The notes under the pieces were generated by a model that saw nothing but the letters and a program-made list of their open reading frames with translations, was not told the DNA's origin and did not search any database. Made by a program: the position numbers and the translations under genes. Below, in pieces: positions 42,990 through 52,530 of a stretch of 59,719 nucleotides of DNA. Source of the stretch: Chloroflexota bacterium (GTDB taxonomy: Bacteria; Chloroflexota; Anaerolineae; Aggregatilineales; Phototrophicaceae); contig WTGF01000021.1 of NCBI GenBank assembly GCA_011525385.1, forward strand, positions 1 to 59,719, in the 5' to 3' direction. Numbering within the stretch: position 1 is the first letter of the stretch; each line of letters starts with the position of its first letter.

Positions 42990-45863
42990 CTAGAACAGGT
43001 CGGGTGGTTGGATGCAGCCGTCGCTGACAAGCTCGGCCGGGTCGGGATAATCGGGCGGGATGCCAGGCGCTGTGACGTCTTCACCAGCGTCGATTCTAGC
43101 GGCAACTTCAAGGTTAAGAGCGAGAAGTTGTTCGAGGATATCGGCGTCTGGATCGAAATCGTAGGCGGCGAGCACGGCTTGGTCGAGGGCGTCGTGGAGA
43201 TCGCGCAAGGGATTGCTGCCCGGTTCTTCCAAAGTGCGGTACATGTCGCGCAAGGTTAACGACTCGCTGTTTCCCATTTCGCCGCGGCGATATTCATGCA
43301 AAGAGCGTCCCGCATCGGCAACTGCTTTCGCTCGTTCGGCTGTTGGACGTTGCGGAAACGGGAAGGTATCAAAGACACTGTGGGAAGTGTAGCGCCAATC
43401 TGATTTCAGTGTGGATGCCTTTTCGACAAACCACTGCCAGTGGGCATTGGATTGCAGGATGCCAAAGGTGTAATCGTCCTCAAACGCAAAGACTTGAATT
43501 GTAACATCCGGGCGGATTCGGGCGGAAACGAAGTCAAAAATCGGACGTTTTGTAACCTGTGAACAGCCGATATATCGTTTGATGCGGCCAAGCGCTTCAA
43601 GCATATCATCCCGCCCGTATGACAGCTTCCACCACTGTCGTAAAAAGTTGCGATGATGATGGTTGAGTTTCGCTTTCGGATTAGCTTGACGCGCTTTTTC
43701 GTTTTTCGCTTGCTCTTCCTTTGCCTTCGCCTTTCGAACAGGCAAAACATGTTGTCTGATGTGTCGATACGCCGCGCGAAAACTCTGCGTCTCAATCAAG
43801 TCATATCCGCTAAGGTCAAGAACGTACCGACTGGGCTGAGAGTTGAAGCGAGCCACCAAGTCGCGTCCGATTAGAAACGGAAGCAATACCCTGCGCGATA
43901 TATCATCACGTTTGATGAGGTTAATAGCTTGTTCAGGCGTAAACATGAATTTATCGTTACCTGGGATCTGTCCCTGAAAAACTCGTTTTGGCTTCTGATT
44001 TACGGTCAGTTGCAATGCGTTGCTTACATCGGTCTTGTCAGACAGTGAACTGTTTATTCTCTGCAATTCAACAGTCCGGAACATATATTCCTTCGCTTCA
44101 TTTTCTCCTTCAAAGAAGTGCAGTCGTTTCGGTTCCATCGGTGGTTCGCCTTTTGCCCAATTGGCGATAGACACATGGACATTCGCTTCACCCGACCAAG
44201 GCAAAGACGAAACCGCATCGTAAATCACACCACCGTTATCTAGAATGTAATCAAGACTGCCGATTCGCGAATAGTTTTGGCGTATGGTGTTTGTGCCCAC
44301 CAAGCCTGCTCGGGCGCCAGGTTTCATATTTTTGTGCGTCTTGTTGAACCAATATACACACTGATCGGCATTTCCAGGCACATCAGAGAAAGTATCGCGA
44401 ATGCGATTGATGTATTCAACACTGCGTTCTTGTTTTAGCAGCTTCGCGCCCAAATAAGGCGGATTGCCAATACAGGCATCAAATTCTACCCAGTCGTTGA
44501 AAAGCGCGTCTTCGACTTTGATGTTCTCGTCGAGGTCATCCAACGGCAACGGGTTTTCATCAGTGCTAAACTCGTCCACCGCCAGCTTCTTGGCGATCAT
44601 CAGCGATACCTTCGCCAACTCAACCGCGAATTCATTGATGTCGTAGCCGTGAAACTGCTTCGCTGTCACTCGCCGCGGCACCTGCGCGAGGTCGCCGCCG
44701 AGTTCGACGATTCGTTCGCGCAGCTCAGCTTCCAGCGCTTTCATTTCTCGGTAGGCGACGTAGAGGAAATTGCCTGAGCCGCAAGCCGGGTCCAAAACCA
44801 CATAATTACACAGGTCGTCATATAGTCTAAGCGCATCCGGCAGGGCATTTACTGAGTCGATATCATTTCGCCAAGGCTCAGCGATGACGGGATCGACGAT
44901 TCGCTTGATATCAAGTTCAGTTGTATAATGCGCGCCTTCCCGGTGTCGTTCCAGTTTGTCCATGCTGTATTCGAATATGCTGCCGAATATGGAGGGACGA
45001 ATTCTTGACCAGTCTTCCCTACACGCGCTCTCAAGTCGGTGAAGTTGTGGACCGCTAAGGAAAACGGGATGGACTTCCTGAAAGATTCCGCCATTGAAGT
45101 AGTCCACTTGGCCAAAGCGCCCGGCGCGGCGGGCATGCTTTGGATAGTTCATCATCGTAAACAGCAATGCCATCAGGTCATGTGAATTATCTGTGGCATT
45201 TTTCCGCTGACGGCTATCTTCGACGATATTGAGCAGAGTGGCATGCGGCAATAGACCAACATCTTCGGCAAAAAGCGCGATCATGCACTGCAAAGTAAAA
45301 CGCAGCGCAATTCGCTTGTCTACAGCTTCTTCCAAAGAGCGGAACAATTCCGCCAACTGAAATGCCGCGTCTATTGTCACTTCTACCCGATTGTTCTTGA
45401 ACACAGGGGCTCGATGCTCACCTGGTGTCAGGAATGAAAGCGCGTTGTGCCGCTCACTCGCCAATTCGTCGATCCTGACAATGTCAACAGGATCATAAAA
45501 TTGGGTATGGAAGTCGAAAACCCAGATTTCGTCGAAGTCGCACAAGGCCGCATATCGGGGTCTGTCGGGCAGGCTCTTCCAGTATTCTTCCAATTGCACA
45601 TAATGTTTCTTGAGGTCTTCACCGCGCTTTTTCATTTCGATGATAACGCGATTGGGCACAACATAGTCGGCAAATGAAACTGTGGTTTTGCCGTTTCGCC
45701 GGCGACGGATGCGCGTTTCGTATTGTCCAGCTTCGAGCGCGCCCTTATGACCAAAGGCGCGCATCAGGTGATCGAGGAATAGCTGCGCCTCGCTCTTTTC
45801 GTCGCCTTTTATGTTATCTCGCCACCATTCGATGAAATCGCGCAGCGATTGTTCTATCGACAT
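42990..45863 (-). CDS. MmeI-like type IIL restriction-modification enzyme
   Basis: A 957-residue fused nuclease-methyltransferase. The nuclease is PD-ExK: D66 in FADYVV, then E76-M-K78 in IIEMKKRG, followed by the family-typical LKKHYVQLEEYWKSLPDRPRYAALCDF. The gamma-class methyltransferase has motif I DPACGSGNFLY (about 358) and motif IV GNPPYLG (about 466), so it makes N6-methyladenine. The C-terminal ~250 residues with WKLSYGRDDMLEALGRIKRYIGCSQVTKRP are the target-recognition part. AGGAGG supports the start. Slightly AT-rich versus neighbours, so likely acquired. The selenoprotein gene follows 12 nt after its stop. Confidence 0.9.
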   Translation of the reverse strand: MSIEQSLRDFIEWWRDNIKGDEKSEAQLFLDHLMRAFGHKGALEAGQYETRIRRRRNGKTTVSFADYVVPNRVIIEMKKRGEDLKKHYVQLEEYWKSLPDRPRYAALCDFDEIWVFDFHTQFYDPVDIVRIDELASERHNALSFLTPGEHRAPVFKNNRVEVTIDAAFQLAELFRSLEEAVDKRIALRFTLQCMIALFAEDVGLLPHATLLNIVEDSRQRKNATDNSHDLMALLFTMMNYPKHARRAGRFGQVDYFNGGIFQEVHPVFLSGPQLHRLESACREDWSRIRPSIFGSIFEYSMDKLERHREGAHYTTELDIKRIVDPVIAEPWRNDIDSVNALPDALRLYDDLCNYVVLDPACGSGNFLYVAYREMKALEAELRERIVELGGDLAQVPRRVTAKQFHGYDINEFAVELAKVSLMIAKKLAVDEFSTDENPLPLDDLDENIKVEDALFNDWVEFDACIGNPPYLGAKLLKQERSVEYINRIRDTFSDVPGNADQCVYWFNKTHKNMKPGARAGLVGTNTIRQNYSRIGSLDYILDNGGVIYDAVSSLPWSGEANVHVSIANWAKGEPPMEPKRLHFFEGENEAKEYMFRTVELQRINSSLSDKTDVSNALQLTVNQKPKRVFQGQIPGNDKFMFTPEQAINLIKRDDISRRVLLPFLIGRDLVARFNSQPSRYVLDLSGYDLIETQSFRAAYRHIRQHVLPVRKAKAKEEQAKNEKARQANPKAKLNHHHRNFLRQWWKLSYGRDDMLEALGRIKRYIGCSQVTKRPIFDFVSARIRPDVTIQVFAFEDDYTFGILQSNAHWQWFVEKASTLKSDWRYTSHSVFDTFPFPQRPTAERAKAVADAGRSLHEYRRGEMGNSESLTLRDMYRTLEEPGSNPLRDLHDALDQAVLAAYDFDPDADILEQLLALNLEVAARIDAGEDVTAPGIPPDYPDPAELVSDGCIQPPDLF

Positions 45864-45914
45864 TCACTCCCTCCTGCAATAGAACAATTGTATCATAGCG
45901 AATCGCTCCAGAAC

Positions 45915-45940
45915 AAAAAAGAGCGGGTTGACTCACCCGC
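45915..45940 (-). terminator. Rho-independent terminator of the peptide-transport operon
   Basis: On the minus strand GCGGGT-GAGTCA-ACCCGC is followed by TCTTTTTT. It lies 28 nt after the stop of the OppC-like gene and marks the end of the four-gene Opp unit. Confidence 0.85.
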
Positions 45941-45967
45941 CCTCGAATCTGCGTTAATTGGAAAAAT

Positions 45968-47356
45968 CTACTTCCGCAAGCGCGGATCCAGCGCGTCGCG
46001 CAGGCCGTCGCCGATGAAGTTCACGCAGAGCACCGTCAGCGAGATCAACATGCCGGGCCAGAAAACCAGCGTCCAGGTGATCGTCAGGTAGTCCTTGCCA
46101 TCGAAGAGCAGGCGCCCCCAGGTCGGGAAATCGGGCGGGAAGCCCAAGCCGAGGAAGGACAGCGCCGATTCTGTGATGATGGCGCTGGCGATGCTGAAGG
46201 TCGCCGCCACGATGACCGGGCTGAGGACGTTGGGCAAGATATGCCAGCGCAATATGCGACCGTGGCGCGAGCCGAGGGCGTCCGCGGCGGTGATGAACTC
46301 GCGGGACTTCACCGACAAGACCTCGCCCCGCACGAGGCGCGCCGTGGGCATCCATTGCAGCCCGCCGATGACCGCCACCATCAAGATGAAGACGCCGCCT
46401 TCGGGCCCGAAAGACGCTTTCAGCGGCTCGCGGAAGAGCATCATCAGCACCAGCAGCAAGGGCAGTTGCGGCAGCGCGATGAAGATGTCGGTCAGGCGCA
46501 TAAGCGGATTATCCAGGCGCTGGAAGTAGCCGGAGGCCAGCCCGACCACTGTGCCGATGGTGATGGCGACGGCCATGGCCGAGACGCCGATCGCCAGCGA
46601 GACGCGCCCGCCTTGCAGGCAGCGGGCAAGGGTATCGCGACCGAGGCTATCCGTGCCCCAGGGATGCTCGGGCGAGGAGACTTGATAGGCTGCGATGATA
46701 TCAATGTAGGTGGGGTCCACCGTCCAGAAGGCAGGACCCAAAAAGACGCCCGCCAGGATTACCAGCAGGACCACCACCGCGATCATGGCCAGCTTGTGCT
46801 TGCGGAATTGCCGCCAGGCATCGCCGACGAAGGTGCGCGCCTGCAACTGCTCATCCGCCTCCAGTTTCTTCGGTTTCGTCTCCGGTCTGTCTTTCCATAT
46901 TACTAGTGTACCTACCGCATGATCGTGCGGGGCTTTACGGCGCTTGTCGAAGAGAAGCAAGATGGGCCCTATCCAGAAAAAGCCAACTGAAATCTGATAA
47001 ATGATTTCTCGGCTGACTACATCGCCAACGCTGAGGGGTTTTCCGTCTTCCTTAACCACACGTATGCCTAGAAACCTTTTGCCCGGAGTTTGCCCGTCCA
47101 TCCGGATCATGAAGACGGCAAAGTACAGCAGATAAATCACCGTTCCACCGACCAGCAATGCCGTTTGATCACTAAAGACGAAATAGAATAAGAGGATCAG
47201 GATGAAAACAAATGCGTTGTCAAAGATTCTTGCCACAAAGCGTCTGTCCCGTGGCGCCAGTTCCCACGACGTCATGTTCGACTCGATGAACGCTTGACGT
47301 TGCCTGTTGCCATCGTCATTCCTATCGCCGGAGTTCGTTGTCGGTTCATTTGCCAT
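45968..47356 (-). CDS. Opp/Dpp-type ABC permease (OppC-like) with N-terminal RDD domain
   Basis: 462 residues. Residues ~35-155 are an RDD membrane domain: ARIFDNAFVFILIL (R and D), MDGQTPGKRFLGIRVVKEDG and DKRRKAPHDHAVGTLVI. From about 185 the chain is a normal DppC/OppC permease: RKHKLAMIAVVVLLVILAG, GTDSLGRDTLARCLQGGRVSL and the ATPase-binding EAA loop EFITAADALGSRHGRILRWHILP. OppC proteins usually start near the second part, so the RDD fusion is an addition. GGAG precedes the ATG. It is the last gene of the transporter operon. Confidence 0.85.
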   Translation of the reverse strand: MANEPTTNSGDRNDDGNRQRQAFIESNMTSWELAPRDRRFVARIFDNAFVFILILLFYFVFSDQTALLVGGTVIYLLYFAVFMIRMDGQTPGKRFLGIRVVKEDGKPLSVGDVVSREIIYQISVGFFWIGPILLLFDKRRKAPHDHAVGTLVIWKDRPETKPKKLEADEQLQARTFVGDAWRQFRKHKLAMIAVVVLLVILAGVFLGPAFWTVDPTYIDIIAAYQVSSPEHPWGTDSLGRDTLARCLQGGRVSLAIGVSAMAVAITIGTVVGLASGYFQRLDNPLMRLTDIFIALPQLPLLLVLMMLFREPLKASFGPEGGVFILMVAVIGGLQWMPTARLVRGEVLSVKSREFITAADALGSRHGRILRWHILPNVLSPVIVAATFSIASAIITESALSFLGLGFPPDFPTWGRLLFDGKDYLTITWTLVFWPGMLISLTVLCVNFIGDGLRDALDPRLRK

Positions 47357-47389
47357 CTCAATTCTCCGTCTTCAATACCCGCCGAGCGG

Positions 47390-48403
47390 CTAAGTGTAGG
47401 TGACGCGGGGATCGAGAATCCCATAGAGGACATCCGCGACAATGTTAAAAAGCACCACCAGAACCGCGAAGATGAAGGTCACGGTCTGCACCGTTGGCAA
47501 GTCGCCACCTTGAATCGCGATGATCAGATATTGACCGATGCCGTTGACGCGGAAAATCTGCTCGGTGATGATGGCGCCGGCAAAGATGCCGGGGATGCCC
47601 AGCGCGATCAGCGTGACCACCGGTATCAGGCTGTTGCGGACGGCGTGGCGCGTCACCACCGTGCGTTCGGTCAAGCCTTTGGAGCGGGCGGTGCGGATAT
47701 AATCCTGGCCCAGGTTGTCCAGGGTGGAAGCGCGGGTATAGCGGCTAAGCTGGGCGGTGAAATAGAGGGTCAGCACGGTCACCGGCATGAACATCTGGTT
47801 CAACTGCTTTTGCAGCGATGCGATATCGGTGACGACGTGGGTGGTGTCGTAGACGGACGGGAACCACTTGAGATTGACGCTAAAGACGATGATGAACATG
47901 AGACCGGTGAAAAAAGTCGGTACAGAGAAGCCGACCATCATCAGGAAGGTGCCCACTTGGTCGAAAACGGAATACTGTTTGTAGGCGGATATGATGCCGA
48001 CCGGCACGGCGATGAGCACGCCAAGCAGATAAGAAGTGCCGACCACCCACAAAGTCTGTGGCAGTCGTTCGGCGATGATATCCATAACGGGACCGCGTGT
48101 GGCCCAAGACATGACGCGGGTACGGTCCTCCGAACCGGGGAATCCGATGCCGGTCATTGATTCGACCAGGTTGAGCGGCTCGGCGATGAAAAACTGATTG
48201 AGCCATTTGACATATTTGACGACGAAGGGGTCGTCCGCGCCCAAAGCCTCGCGGATTTTCGCCCGCACCTCGGGCGGGATTGTCAAGGGCAGGTTGCCGG
48301 TAGGATCACTGGGGGAGAGGTCAACAATAGCGAAGATAATGAAGCTGATGACGAGGATGGTCGGGATGGCGGTCAAAAGCCTGCGAACAAGATATTTTCC
48401 CAT
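47390..48403 (-). CDS. Opp/Dpp-type ABC permease (OppB-like)
   Basis: 337 residues, six predicted helices. MGKYLVRRLLTAIPTILVISFIIFAIVDLSP is the typical OppB start (first 30 residues), and the EAA loop appears as DYIRTARSKGLTERTVVTRHAVRNSL. It pairs with the OppC-like protein to form the membrane channel for oligopeptides, dipeptides or nickel. ATP-binding subunits are not in this window, so they are encoded elsewhere. Intergenic distance to the OppC gene is 33 nt. Confidence 0.88.
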   Translation of the reverse strand: MGKYLVRRLLTAIPTILVISFIIFAIVDLSPSDPTGNLPLTIPPEVRAKIREALGADDPFVVKYVKWLNQFFIAEPLNLVESMTGIGFPGSEDRTRVMSWATRGPVMDIIAERLPQTLWVVGTSYLLGVLIAVPVGIISAYKQYSVFDQVGTFLMMVGFSVPTFFTGLMFIIVFSVNLKWFPSVYDTTHVVTDIASLQKQLNQMFMPVTVLTLYFTAQLSRYTRASTLDNLGQDYIRTARSKGLTERTVVTRHAVRNSLIPVVTLIALGIPGIFAGAIITEQIFRVNGIGQYLIIAIQGGDLPTVQTVTFIFAVLVVLFNIVADVLYGILDPRVTYT

Positions 48404-48482
48404 GAGCTTGCCCTTTCACGCTTCAATATCTTGCGCGCATACTATTTTTTCCACCCAATCGACTGAATAAAGCACACAGACA

Positions 48483-48511
48483 GTAGGGGCGACACGGCCG
48501 GCCGCCCCTAC
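48483..48511. repeat. REP-like palindrome
   Basis: GTAGGGGCG (48483-48491) pairs with CGCCCCTAC (48503-48511) around GGCCGG-rich centre. It belongs to the same GTAGGGGCG/CGCCCCTAC class as the repeats at 21.2 and 19.3 kb. It sits between the OppB gene and the binding-protein gene and may attenuate the downstream permease genes. Confidence 0.75.
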
Positions 48512-48533
48512 AAGTTAGTTCCGTCGTTTTACG

Positions 48534-50243
48534 CTACATGCGCGTCCATTCGGCGATATTCCAAAGTTCAGAATCCCAGGCGTTCATGTCGACGCCAGAG
48601 ATCGAGTTGTGATGGGCGGCTACACTGCCGCGGTAGACCAGTGGAATCATGACGCCGCTTTGAACAAGCAAGTCATTCATCTGGATTGCCAGAGCCGCGC
48701 GATCTTCCAGCACTCCCGTCATCGACATTTCATCCAACAGCGCGTCATATTCTTCGCTGTACCAGCGCGGCACATTGGAGCCGAGCCAGTTGTTCCAGGG
48801 ACCGCTGATCTCGGTAGTACGCCAGTTGCCCATGTAGGTCTCCGGATCGGTGCCATTAGAGCCGTTGGTATACATTTCGATATCAGTGTAGAACTTGCCG
48901 TAGGTATCCGGACTGGCGGGGTCGCCACCAAAGAAGACGGCGGCGTCGATGTTGCGCAGCTCGGTGTCGATGCCGATCTCCGCCCACCACTGCTTAATCA
49001 GCGCCTGGGTGTTCTGGCGCACGGCATTGGTGGAGGTCTGGTAGGTGACGCTGAGCGGAGTCCCGTTGTATTCGCGGATGCCATCACCATCGCTATCGAG
49101 GATGCCGGCTTCGTCCAGCATGGCGTTGGCGGCGTCGATATCCTGGACCAGGCAGTCGTCGTTATTGGTGGAGGCGTAAATGGGAGGGCCGGGCAAGACG
49201 TTGCAGGTGGCGATGCCACCGGCGCCGTAGAGCTGGCTGGCGATCAAATCGCGGTCGATGGCTTTGGACATGGCCTGCCAAACGGCGTCGACCTGAAGGA
49301 AGGGGTGGCCGTTGGAGCCGTCTTCCATCCATACGGAGCGCATATCCGCGTCAAGCATCGGGTCGGGATTGGTTTGGTTGATCATCAGGCGCTCGACGTT
49401 GGTGGCGAAGGCGACAACAACGGTGCCTTGCCCCGCCGCTTCCATCGCGCCCAGTACAGCCGGGGAGATCTGCAGGTTCCAGGCATAATCGGCCTCGCCT
49501 GTTTCCAATACGGCGCGGGCGGCTGATTCAGCATCTCCGCCGCCCTTGAAGACGGCGCGGCTGAAGTAAGGCTTGCCCTCTTCGCGGTAATTCGGGTTGG
49601 CGGTGTAGGTCACGACATCATTGGCGCGGAATTCTTCCACGACGAAGGGGCCGGTGCCGATGGGCGCGAAGTTCTGTTCGGTGCAGCCTTGGGCAGCTGC
49701 GCCTTGGCAGCCGTCAAATTGCGCCTTCTGCAGAACTGGGGTGAAGTAGCCGACAAAAGGACCGTAGGGGAAGGGCTTGGGACCAGTAAAGGTGATCTTC
49801 ACAGTGTGATCGTCAACCGCTTCCACGCTGTCGACGCCGTCGAACTGGCTGAGCACGGAGCAGCCGGTTTCAGGGTGCAGGCAGTATTCAGCGGTGAAGA
49901 CAACATCATGCGCGGTGAAGGGACTGCCGTCCGACCAGGTGATGTCATCGCGCAGATTCCAGGTGATGGTGGTCAAGTCTTCAGAGACGCCGCCATTCTC
50001 AACCGTGGGAATCTCGTGAACGAGCCAGGGCACCATCAGGCCATCGGAATCGTAACGGGCGAGCGGCTCGATGACCAGCGCGGCCGCCTCAAATTCCTTG
50101 GTGCCGCCGGACAGATACATGTTAAGGCTGGACGCCGCCTGCCAGAACAAGATGTTGACGGTGTCTTCGCTTTGAGCGATGGCAACGCCCGTTAAGGGAG
50201 AAAGCGCCATAAGCGCCACCAACAATACGATGAGTTTCTTCAT
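48534..50243 (-). CDS. Family 5 extracellular solute-binding protein (peptide type)
   Basis: 569 residues. Signal peptide MKKLIVLLVALMALSPLTGV then AIAQ cleavage; no lipobox cysteine, so not a standard lipoprotein. The SBP_bac_5 core has ITWNLRDDITWSDGSPFTAHDV, PIGTGPFVVEEFRANDVV and SYEEYDALLDEM-type C-terminus. It captures peptides or similar ligands for the permeases downstream. It is a close paralogue of the next protein. Start is supported by AGAGGAAACC before the ATG. Confidence 0.88.
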   Translation of the reverse strand: MKKLIVLLVALMALSPLTGVAIAQSEDTVNILFWQAASSLNMYLSGGTKEFEAAALVIEPLARYDSDGLMVPWLVHEIPTVENGGVSEDLTTITWNLRDDITWSDGSPFTAHDVVFTAEYCLHPETGCSVLSQFDGVDSVEAVDDHTVKITFTGPKPFPYGPFVGYFTPVLQKAQFDGCQGAAAQGCTEQNFAPIGTGPFVVEEFRANDVVTYTANPNYREEGKPYFSRAVFKGGGDAESAARAVLETGEADYAWNLQISPAVLGAMEAAGQGTVVVAFATNVERLMINQTNPDPMLDADMRSVWMEDGSNGHPFLQVDAVWQAMSKAIDRDLIASQLYGAGGIATCNVLPGPPIYASTNNDDCLVQDIDAANAMLDEAGILDSDGDGIREYNGTPLSVTYQTSTNAVRQNTQALIKQWWAEIGIDTELRNIDAAVFFGGDPASPDTYGKFYTDIEMYTNGSNGTDPETYMGNWRTTEISGPWNNWLGSNVPRWYSEEYDALLDEMSMTGVLEDRAALAIQMNDLLVQSGVMIPLVYRGSVAAHHNSISGVDMNAWDSELWNIAEWTRM

Positions 50244-50351
50244 GGTTTCCTCTCGTGATAACTAAAAACAAATTTGAATAGCAAAGCGAAGGGATTATAC
50301 CAATTATTCAGGAATATGCAATTTCTCGAAAAGCGGAGGGTGTGGCATATA

Positions 50352-50381
50352 GAAGAGGGGCGCGCCTGCGCGCCCCTCTTC
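50352..50381. terminator. Strong hairpin downstream of the second binding-protein gene
   Basis: GAAGAGGGGCGCG (50352-50364) pairs with CGCGCCCCTCTTC (50369-50381), a perfect 13-bp stem with a 4-nt loop, 25 nt past the gene at 50406. No T-run follows on either strand, so it may be a partial terminator, mRNA 3' stabiliser or a REP-like element that sets the ratio of binding proteins to permeases. Confidence 0.6.
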
Positions 50382-50405
50382 AAAGGGCGGATATAGCAGG
50401 TCTTG

Positions 50406-52121
50406 TTACCCGTCGATGCGATACCAATCTTCGATATTCCACATCTCCGAATCCCAGCCATTCATATCGATGCCGCCCAGGCTGTTGTGGAAGGCGGAGG
50501 CGGCCGAAGAGCGGTAGACCAGAGGAATCAAGGCGTATTCCTGAACCAGAAGGTCATTCAACTGCAGGAATAGCGCCGCGCGCGCTGCTTCGCCAGCCGT
50601 GGCGCTCAACTCGTCCAGGAGGGCGTCATACTCGGCGTTGCAGAATCTCGGCGTATTGGAACCGGTCCAGTTGTTGTCCGGCGTCGGCGCCTGCCCACAA
50701 CGGAAGTTGCCTAGGTAACCCTCCATATCCGGTGAGGAGGAGCCAGTGGTGTACATTTCCACATCCGAATAGAACTTCTGGAAGGTGTCGGGACTGCCGG
50801 GGTCTCCGCCGAAATAGACAGCCGCGTCAATGTTGCGCAATTCGGTATCAATGCCGATTTCCGACCACCATTGCTTGATCAGCGCCTGGGTGTTTTGGCG
50901 CACAGCGTTGGTGCTTGTCTGATACTGGACGCGCAGCTCGTGGCCGTTGTATTCGCGGAAGCCGTCGCCATTGGTGTCGACGATGCCTGCTTCATCCAGC
51001 AATGCAATGGCGCCAGCGATGTCTTGGTCGCATGGATTGTTTGACGAGACGGCGGCCGCGGGCGCATTGATGAAATTGCAGGTTGCGTGGCCCGATCTGC
51101 CATAGAGCTGTTCGCCAAAGATGTTGGTGTCAATCGCCATGGACATAGCTTGGGTGATGGTCTTGTTGGTGAGGAAGGGATGCGCGTTGGTGCCATCCGC
51201 CATCCAGACCGAGCGGTTGGGATTGTCCGGGCTGACATCGGTGGGGTTGATCCAGAGGGTTTCGGTCGACTGCCCGAATGCTACCGCAATCTGGCCATTG
51301 CCAGCCGCTTCCATGGCGTCCAGGACCGCTGGAGAAATCTGCAAATTCCAGGCGTAGTCGGCTTCGCCCGTTTCCAGGACAGCTCGGGCGGCAGATTCGG
51401 CATCGCCGCCGCCTTTGAAGACGACGCGGTCGAAGAAGGGCTTGCCCATATCGGCATCGCGGAAGTTCGGGTTGCGTACGTAGGTGACGACGTCATTGGG
51501 GCGGAATTCTTCGACCATGAAAGGACCGGTGCCGATAGGGGCGAAGTTGGCATCGGTGCATGCCGCCATCTCAGCGCCCAGGCATTCGCCGAATTGGGCT
51601 TTCTGCAAGATCGGCGTGGTTTGGGCGACCAAGGGCAAGAAGGGATAGGGCTTGGGTGAGTCAAAGGTGATCGTTACCTGGTGCGGTCCCATCGCTTCGA
51701 CGCTAACGATGCCGTCGAATTCATCACTTTGCACGCAGCCGCCCTCCGGATGGGTGCAGTATTCATAGGTGAAGACGACATCCTCAGAGGTGAAGGGACT
51801 GCCATCCGACCAAACCACATCATCACGCAAGTTCCAGGTGATGGAGGTAAGGTCTTCGGAAATGCCGCCATTTTCGGGTGATGGAATCTCGGTGGCCAAA
51901 ACTGGCACCAAAGCGCCATCTGTTCCGAAGTTCGCCAGCGGCTCCAGCACAATGGCTGAGGCGTCGTTGTCTTTGGTACCGCTGGAGAGATACGGATTCA
52001 ATATCGAAGCCGCCTGCCAGTAGAGAATAGTAACTTCGTTCATGTCTTGCGCCAAGCCCACACCTCCAAACAAGGTGCTGAGGATGAACATGGCCAAGAC
52101 GATCATTAGCTTGAAACGCAT
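50406..52121 (-). CDS. Family 5 extracellular solute-binding protein (paralogue)
   Basis: 571 residues. Signal peptide MRFKLMIVLAMFILSTLFGG with GLAQ cleavage and no lipobox. SBP_bac_5 features match the preceding paralogue along the whole length (ITWNLRDDVVWSDGSPFTSEDV, PIGTGPFMVEEFRPNDVVTY, NTQALIKQWWSEIGIDTELRN). GAAAGGAAGC precedes the ATG. As the first gene in the unit (two binding proteins then two permeases), it likely starts the operon. Two copies imply two ligand ranges served by one channel. Confidence 0.88.
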   Translation of the reverse strand: MRFKLMIVLAMFILSTLFGGVGLAQDMNEVTILYWQAASILNPYLSSGTKDNDASAIVLEPLANFGTDGALVPVLATEIPSPENGGISEDLTSITWNLRDDVVWSDGSPFTSEDVVFTYEYCTHPEGGCVQSDEFDGIVSVEAMGPHQVTITFDSPKPYPFLPLVAQTTPILQKAQFGECLGAEMAACTDANFAPIGTGPFMVEEFRPNDVVTYVRNPNFRDADMGKPFFDRVVFKGGGDAESAARAVLETGEADYAWNLQISPAVLDAMEAAGNGQIAVAFGQSTETLWINPTDVSPDNPNRSVWMADGTNAHPFLTNKTITQAMSMAIDTNIFGEQLYGRSGHATCNFINAPAAAVSSNNPCDQDIAGAIALLDEAGIVDTNGDGFREYNGHELRVQYQTSTNAVRQNTQALIKQWWSEIGIDTELRNIDAAVYFGGDPGSPDTFQKFYSDVEMYTTGSSSPDMEGYLGNFRCGQAPTPDNNWTGSNTPRFCNAEYDALLDELSATAGEAARAALFLQLNDLLVQEYALIPLVYRSSAASAFHNSLGGIDMNGWDSEMWNIEDWYRIDG

Positions 52122-52227
52122 TTTGCTTCCTTTCTATCAATAAGCGTTACCAAAGTATTGAAATTGGCGCAGGCATTATAACCGACGAATGACCAATAAT
52201 ACAAATCTAATCTCCGTTCGATTTCCG

Positions 52228-52408
52228 GGTAGTGCATCCTTTTAGGTTGAAACAAGAAATTTTAACCACCGAGGGGCGCGTAGACACAACCCTTCGACAC
52301 CGAGAGCACCGAGAATAATTAATCTTACAGTATTGTTGCTCTCCGTGTTCTTTGCGGATTTGTAGTGAAATGAATTATTTCAATTTCACCCGAATTCGAT
52401 ACAGTGCT
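52228..52408. mobile_element. MITE copy C (181 bp) with internal insert and 8-bp target duplication
   Basis: Left end GGTAGTGCATCC, right end ATACAGTGCT. The exact 8-bp repeat GATTTCCG flanks it at 52220-52227 and 52409-52416. It matches copy B closely but has a 22-nt extra segment (GGGCGCGTAGACACAACCCT and two more bases) within the ACCACCGAG core and a TAAT duplication. The 52122-52530 gap otherwise has no gene. Confidence 0.85.
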
Positions 52409-52530
52409 GATTTCCGTATCTATCTGGTGCTAACAAATGACCATGAGCCTAATTGCCGACATGGCGGACCGCGGTTCCAACCGGGGCGTGAGGGGGGAAT
52501 GCCTTTGTTCAGAAAGCCTGTCTCCTGCTG

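Noticed and set aside
50352..50381. Hairpin as a standard Rho-independent terminator
   Set aside because: The stem is perfect but no T-run follows on either strand, so it is listed only as terminator-like.
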